DNA of 12,304 nucleotides from Chloromonas sp. AAM2 (taxonomy: Eukaryota > Chlorophyta > Chlorophyceae > Chlamydomonadales > Chlamydomonadaceae). The position numbers were made by a program, and so were the translations under genes. The DNA is taken from positions 1 to 12,304 of the forward strand of contig QAXH01005321.1 in the NCBI GenBank assembly GCA_004335635.1, written 5' to 3'. Below are positions 8,401-12,304 of this stretch, one piece after another. The notes under the pieces were generated by a model. It did no database searches. It was given only the letters and a program-made list of their open reading frames with translations, and was not told the DNA's origin. Position 1 is the first letter of the stretch, and each line of letters starts with the position of its first letter.

Positions 8401-11400
8401 TATTGTAATGAATTTCAACACACAGTCCGAGCCCTGCAGTCACTGCTACAATGCGCCCTACTGTGCACCACACAGCCAGGTATCAACTGTGAGTCATGAT
8501 TACTATCAGCCGGTTGTAGTTATGACTACAACTAGATGCCACTGTATGTTCGGAGCTCCAATCCCCAGTTGTTCTGCACCACAGTGTACCGGCTCAGGGT
8601 TACTTGATTCAGGGTGGTCAACCACCCTTCTGTGCCACGCCTAAGCAACACACTCTGGTGATCCCATTCCACTCCTTCAAGCCTAGTGCTTGCATGCCCC
8701 CCTGTTTTAGGCTCCTTCTGCACCACGCAAATGGCAACCAAACACTCGGCCACTGATATTTCACCTGACAATTCCATGCCGCCGCGTTTCAGGGTCTGTT
8801 CTGCACTGAGTTTGGCAACCCGGGAGCCCTGTACGGGGACCCTTCCAGGGGCTTCCGCTCCTTTGACAACATCCTGTACGCCTGGCTTGCCATCTTCCAG
8901 CACATGACGAAAACGGACTGGGTGTTCATCATGTACAACACACAGGTGTGGCCCGGATGCAGTGGATGCACACTAGGTGTACCGCAGTTCGGTTTGTAAG
9001 TATCAAAATCCTGAATTGCGTATAATTCTCTCTTTCTTGTCCTGGTACTTACAAGGTCCAGAGCTGACGATACTGTATGATGTGCCTGTCCAGCTATGTG
9101 TGAATGTCCACAAGAAGTGCTGACCATCAGCCACTGCACCAGCGTAGATTCTTAGGCTTTTGGCATCAGGCTCGATAACAAGCGCCTGAGGTCTAGAATC
9201 TGTTGGCCCAGCTGGCGTTTGTGTCACGCTCCGCACAGGATGCCCTGGACTGGTGGACTTGGCCCCTGCATGTGACCATTGTGAGTGAGGTGGCTGCATG
9301 TGTAACACACCGGTGGTGTCGGGCGTACCTGGGTAGGCTTTCAAGTCAAGCTCACATACCGTCGAAGTGGGGGTATGGGCCAGGCACCTCGTGGCCGGGT
9401 CGTGCTAACAGCCCAAATTGATAGCCAAGTGTATATCATGGCATGGGCATGTTTTGCTTAGGGACGTGATGTAGACTGTTGGTCTGCAGCAGATAGGCTG
9501 TTTGACTGCAGCAAAGACAAAGTTATATGATGGTGAACAGGAGTGGGTAGACCGACACTACCATTTGGTTATTGCTTTGGTTGAAGAGAGCCGTGCAACG
9601 ACGCGAAACCCAAAACCTGATTCAAATTTTACCCAGGCCTAACCTCTGTGTAAAGGTTTCACCTCCTTCTGGCTTTGTTACTTCGTTGCAGACTATCCTG
9701 GGCGGTCTGGTGTTGGTAAACCTGGTGCTGGCAGTGCTGTACCTCCAGTTCAAAGCGGATGACACAAGCTTCAAAGCAGCAGAGTCAGGTGCGACTAACA
9801 GATGAGTGCAGGACTTGCTTCAGTGGCGTTACTACTTCCACAACGAAGTTGGCGTACGCAAGCCATGGTTGGCAGTCATGAACAGTCCTGGCTGTCACTG
9901 ATTCATCTGCACAAGAACGGTAGCTTCTGAACACGACGCAAGAGAAGAGTTTAAATGCTGCCAAGAACGGTAGCTGCCAGAAGCGCTGTGCGCATATGAA
10001 CCCGTCTATCATATGCAGTACATGCGCAGGGGCGCAGGTTCAACAAGCATTTCACACCTGGACGAGTCGCCCGTACTAACAGCTTTCTGATTGGACTCAA
10101 ATTCATATGGAGTCAACCCAAATCATTCACTTTGGACAGCAGCTTCAAGTTATGTGGGAACTGATCCCAGTTTACGTGCATGTGTGTGCTTGCAGCACGA
10201 GGTGTGCTGGACAGCATCAACTGTTCGGCAGGCGAGGCAGGCACCACTACGGATGCACTTGAATCCTACAGCCCCAAAGGCAGCGGCTACTTGACACGAG
10301 CCCCCCAGTCCCCGCCCGCTGCCCCAGACACCCGGGCCCCTGCATCTGCCCTGCGCGCCAAGTCAGATGTGCAACCGAAGCACCGGAGGGTCTCCATTGA
10401 CGCACAGCCAGCGGTCATTCCACGCAGCTCCAACAGCGCATCTCCTGCCCTGGTTGGTGGTTCTGTAGGAGGGGATTTAGTAGGAGATGAGGCTGGTGGG
10501 GCTGTTGCAGAGATTGGAGGGGCGAATGGGGTGCATGGCGGCGGTGGCGGGAGCGGGGTTGGTGCCGGGGGCGTGAAGCAGGCGAGGACGGCGTCCCGGC
10601 TGCGGGCCGGCACAGGAACGGTCGGGCTTGTGCCAGAGCAGCTCGTGCTCGGCGGCAATGAACAAGCTGTGATCGGCGAAAGGTTGGTTGGGCAGTTGCA
10701 GCCTGCTGCCATGGACGACGAAGGCGGGTGGGAACGCCAGGTCAGCCCAGCTGGACAGGTTGCAGGCCTGGCATCACCCTCAAAGAGCACCAAAGCCGTT
10801 GCATTCCAATGCACGCCACCACCACCAAATGTCCCTGACATGCCGGACTCAGCACCGATGCCGTTGGTGATGCAAACACAGCGAAGATACAATGCGGCAG
10901 CGGCAGCTAGGCAAGCCAGAGACTTCCCTGGACCTCCTGGTGCAGCCAACATCACGGCTAGAAACGGCCGTGGTTGGCCAGTTGGTGAGGCAGAGGAAGT
11001 AGTTGGTGTTGAAGGGGCACACCAAGGCTTGGACGGTGCTGGATACCAGCAGGGCGCTTCGGATAACGGGGCGTTGCCTGTCTCTGCGGCAACCAGTGCC
11101 CCTGGGTACACAGAAACGGACGAAGCATGTGATTGGAACGAAGGAGAGGTGAGGGCTGAAGGACCTGAGCCATGGCTGTACCGGTATACAGAGGTTAATC
11201 TGAGTTTTGAACTATCAAACTTGGAAGAAGGGCTGGACAAACACACGACTGCGCATACAAATGAACTGCAACTATTAACTACTGGAGAATGCACAGCTTC
11301 ATGCATGAGCCTGATCTTGTAACGGGTGGATCGGATGGCCATTTTTTCTCAACTGCAGCATACTGATCACGTGCATGCCACCAACCCAAGTCAACCTGCT

Positions 11401-12304
11401 CTTGTTGTCGATTTGTGCACGAGTAGCTTTGTTGCCAGTAAGACAAGTGCAAGGAAACATCTTGCCTGTCAGTTAGCTCTGCGCAGCTGACTTGTGCAGC
11501 TGTAGCTACGCAACATGCTCTGACCACACCGTTGCCGCATGCCTCATCCTCTTTCTCTCTCGCACACAGGCCCCTCCGCAGGGGTGCTGGGCAGGCTACT
11601 TGTGCTGGTGCGAGGACATCTCCTGCTCGCTATGGTTCGAGTTCCTGAATGCCGTCATCATCATCTGCAATGCAATCGCACTGGGCCTCAACTGGTGAGC
11701 GTCGAAACTTTAGTGCTTGACTGATGATAGTGGCCAAGGAAGGAGGCTGCAGATCACTGCCTCTGTCATCTTGTGGTGCAACGCGCTATCAGCAGACCGA
11801 GGGCTGAAGCTGTCAGCGGGTCATGAAAAGTGTGTGTTTGATGGATGGCCTCACGCCGCTAAACCAGACACTCAGGCTGCATGCATGGCACTAGCCTCAA
11901 CTAATTGCTGATCATAGCATTGTACGATGTCAGCCTCAAGCACACGTTTCCATTCCATATATAAACGTACGAAACTTTTTCTTGCCTTGAGGTGTCGTTG
12001 AGCTGCAAGCTTTGTGCTTTTTCCCCTTTGTTGGTTAGGTTCAACATGCCCTCCGCGCTTGACACTACCACTTCCTGGCTCAACTACATCTTCACAGTTT
12101 ACTTCCTTTTCGAGCTCATCATCAGGCTGTCGGGCCAGGGACCCAACCTCTTCTTTGCAGAGCTGATGAACTGGTGCGCCCTGGCTTGTGCCCAGCAACA
12201 TGCCACCCGTGCATGTGTGCACATCCTGATCCAGCAACATGCCACCCGTGCATGTGTGCACATCCTGATCCAGCAACATGCCACCCGTGCATGTGTGCAC
12301 AACC
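5480..12304 (+). CDS. Four-domain-type voltage-gated cation (calcium) channel alpha subunit, repeat I to start of repeat II (3' end outside window)
   Basis: Thirteen exons join in frame: 5480-5677, 5943-6097, 6470-6615, 7325-7388, 7623-7875, 8084-8278, 8426-8479, 8793-8945, 9239-9280, 9692-9788, 10196-11148, 11570-11694 and 12039-12173 (856 codons so far). The N-terminal tail is Ala-rich (1-66). Repeat I has S1 at about 96-116, S2 at 132-153 (acidic Glu146), S3 from NWNILD (Asp172), and S4 with Arg193, 196, 199 and 202 at every third position. S5 is at 222-246 (ending LQLF.G.LR..C), with an extracellular loop containing seven cysteines (C254-C359) and an NTT sequon at 299. The pore is FQHMTKTDW (390-398) and S6 is at about 414-437 (Asn430). 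A disordered linker spans 453-770, then S1 and S2 (Glu837) of repeat II. The S3-S5 pattern is that of Cav/NaV/NALCN, the family of Chlamydomonas CAV2; orthology cannot be decided. An in-frame stop at 5423 with no ATG before 5480 supports the start. Exon 1 is the least certain part. Confidence 0.9.
5717..5826. repeat. Minisatellite in channel intron 1
   Basis: The core ATGCAGTGCACCTCCC (one copy ATGCAATGCAC...) starts at 5730, 5759, 5780 and 5801, giving spacings of 29, 21 and 21 bases. The flanks repeat ATGTCAG at the left and ATGTCATG at the right. It is noncoding and lies between the first donor (5678) and the exon 2 acceptor. Confidence 0.85.
6164..6350. repeat. Minisatellite of about 47 bases, four copies, in channel intron 2
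   Basis: CATGGGCTGG starts at 6171, 6216, 6263 and 6310 (spacings 45, 47 and 47). Each copy continues with a variable TGCACCG or TGCTGGC part and then TACGGGCGCAT (first copy TACGCGCAT). It sits in the second intron (6098-6469). Because 47 is not a multiple of three, the array gives open frames in several registers, which are not genes. Confidence 0.9.
6616..7324 (+). other. Channel intron 3, longest intron (709 bases), no additional feature recognised
   Basis: It is bounded by GTAAGT at 6616 and CAG at 7322-7324. It separates the codons for Asp166 and Asn167-Trp168 of the conserved S2-S3 loop (YLRD|NWNILD), so the flanking exon joins are certain. Short open frames inside show no family motif. 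Confidence 0.8.
8513..8532. repeat. Perfect short inverted repeat in channel intron 7
   Basis: GTTGTAGT (8513-8520) and ACTACAAC (8525-8532) are perfect complements around a four-base TATG loop. It could form a small hairpin in the intron RNA or DNA. It lies 33 bases after the exon 7 donor. Confidence 0.8.
8994..9054. repeat. Inverted repeat of donor-like sequence in channel intron 8
   Basis: TTGTAAGTA (8994-9002) is exactly complementary to TACTTACAA (9046-9054), with a 43-base spacer. Each arm contains GTAAGT, a perfect 5' splice-site match on its own strand, yet neither follows a coding segment that fits this protein. Confidence 0.6.
9912..9975. repeat. Direct repeat of 14 bases in channel intron 10
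   Basis: CAAGAACGGTAGCT occurs at 9912-9925 and 9962-9975, 50 bases apart, inside the intron 9789-10195. No function is evident. Confidence 0.8.
12193..12304. repeat. 39-base tandem repeat, about three copies, running to the window edge (channel intron 13)
   Basis: CAGCAACATGCCACCCGTGC starts at 12193, 12232 and 12271, an exact 39-base period with near-identical copies. The array begins 19 bases after the exon 13 donor (GTGCGC at 12174) and probably continues beyond the window. Within the third copy the sequence changes to CACAACC at the very end. Confidence 0.9.

Noticed and set aside
7524..8408. Plus-strand open frame of 294 codons across the S4-S5 exon
   Set aside because: It reads the S4-S5 and turret exons in the wrong frame and runs through an intron. 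The in-frame exons give clear channel segments.
11149..11322. Continuation of the linker reading frame to the stop at 11322
   Set aside because: GAG|GTGAGG at 11148-11154 is a strong donor, the phase fits the repeat II exon at 11570, and the residues after it change in composition.
10287..11342. Long minus-strand open frame of 351 codons opposite the linker exon
   Set aside because: It is the antisense shadow of the GC-rich, stop-poor linker exon. It has no domain, and the plus-strand reading is tied in phase to flanking channel exons.
11872..12300. Minus-strand open frame with a 13-residue repeat
   Set aside because: The repeat is only the 39-base intronic array read in antisense. It overlaps channel exon 13 and has no start or domain support.
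5480..12304. Plant-type two-pore channel (TPC1) instead of a four-domain channel
   Set aside because: The S5 end LQLF.G.LR..C, the multi-cysteine turret and the S3 NWNILD pattern are Cav/NaV-like, and no EF-hands are seen in the I-II linker.

Overview
The window is nuclear DNA of a eukaryote, most likely a green alga (Chlorophyta). Coding segments of about 40-950 bases are split by GT-AG introns of about 100-710 bases with pyrimidine-rich CAG acceptors. Exons are GC-richer than introns, and introns carry minisatellites and TG/CA-rich simple repeats. The gene content also fits: an EXECUTER-type singlet-oxygen-sensor domain (a plant/alga family), a eukaryotic PdxT/PDX2 glutaminase, and an animal-type multi-domain voltage-gated cation channel. 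Green algae keep this last family while land plants have lost it. The genus cannot be fixed from the sequence.

Layout. (1) 1-1050, plus strand: the last three exons of a gene whose C-terminus matches the EXECUTER/DUF3506 domain. (2) 1051-3046: about 2 kb with no recognisable gene, holding a diverged repeat pair, small tandem repeats and one candidate polyadenylation signal at 2614-2625. (3) 3047-5218, minus strand: a complete six-exon gene for the glutaminase subunit of pyridoxal-5'-phosphate synthase, reconstructed as 259 residues. (4) 5219-5479: a 261-base intergenic stretch between two divergent genes, probably a shared promoter region. (5) 5480 to beyond the window end, plus strand: the first thirteen exons of a large voltage-gated cation channel of the Cav/NaV/NALCN superfamily. 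They cover an N-terminal tail, all of repeat I (S1-S6 with pore), a 318-residue I-II linker in one exon, and S1-S2 of repeat II. All splice phases join without a frame break over 856 codons.

The three genes do not form one pathway. Vitamin B6 is a known singlet-oxygen quencher and EXECUTER proteins sense singlet oxygen, so the convergent neighbours share a physiological theme, but a functional link is only speculation. The most interesting single observation is in the channel: the position of the selectivity-filter glutamate of repeat I is a threonine (T-K-T-D-W instead of T-x-E-x-W). A run of four pore-loop exons that are all phase 0-0 could be skipped without changing the frame.
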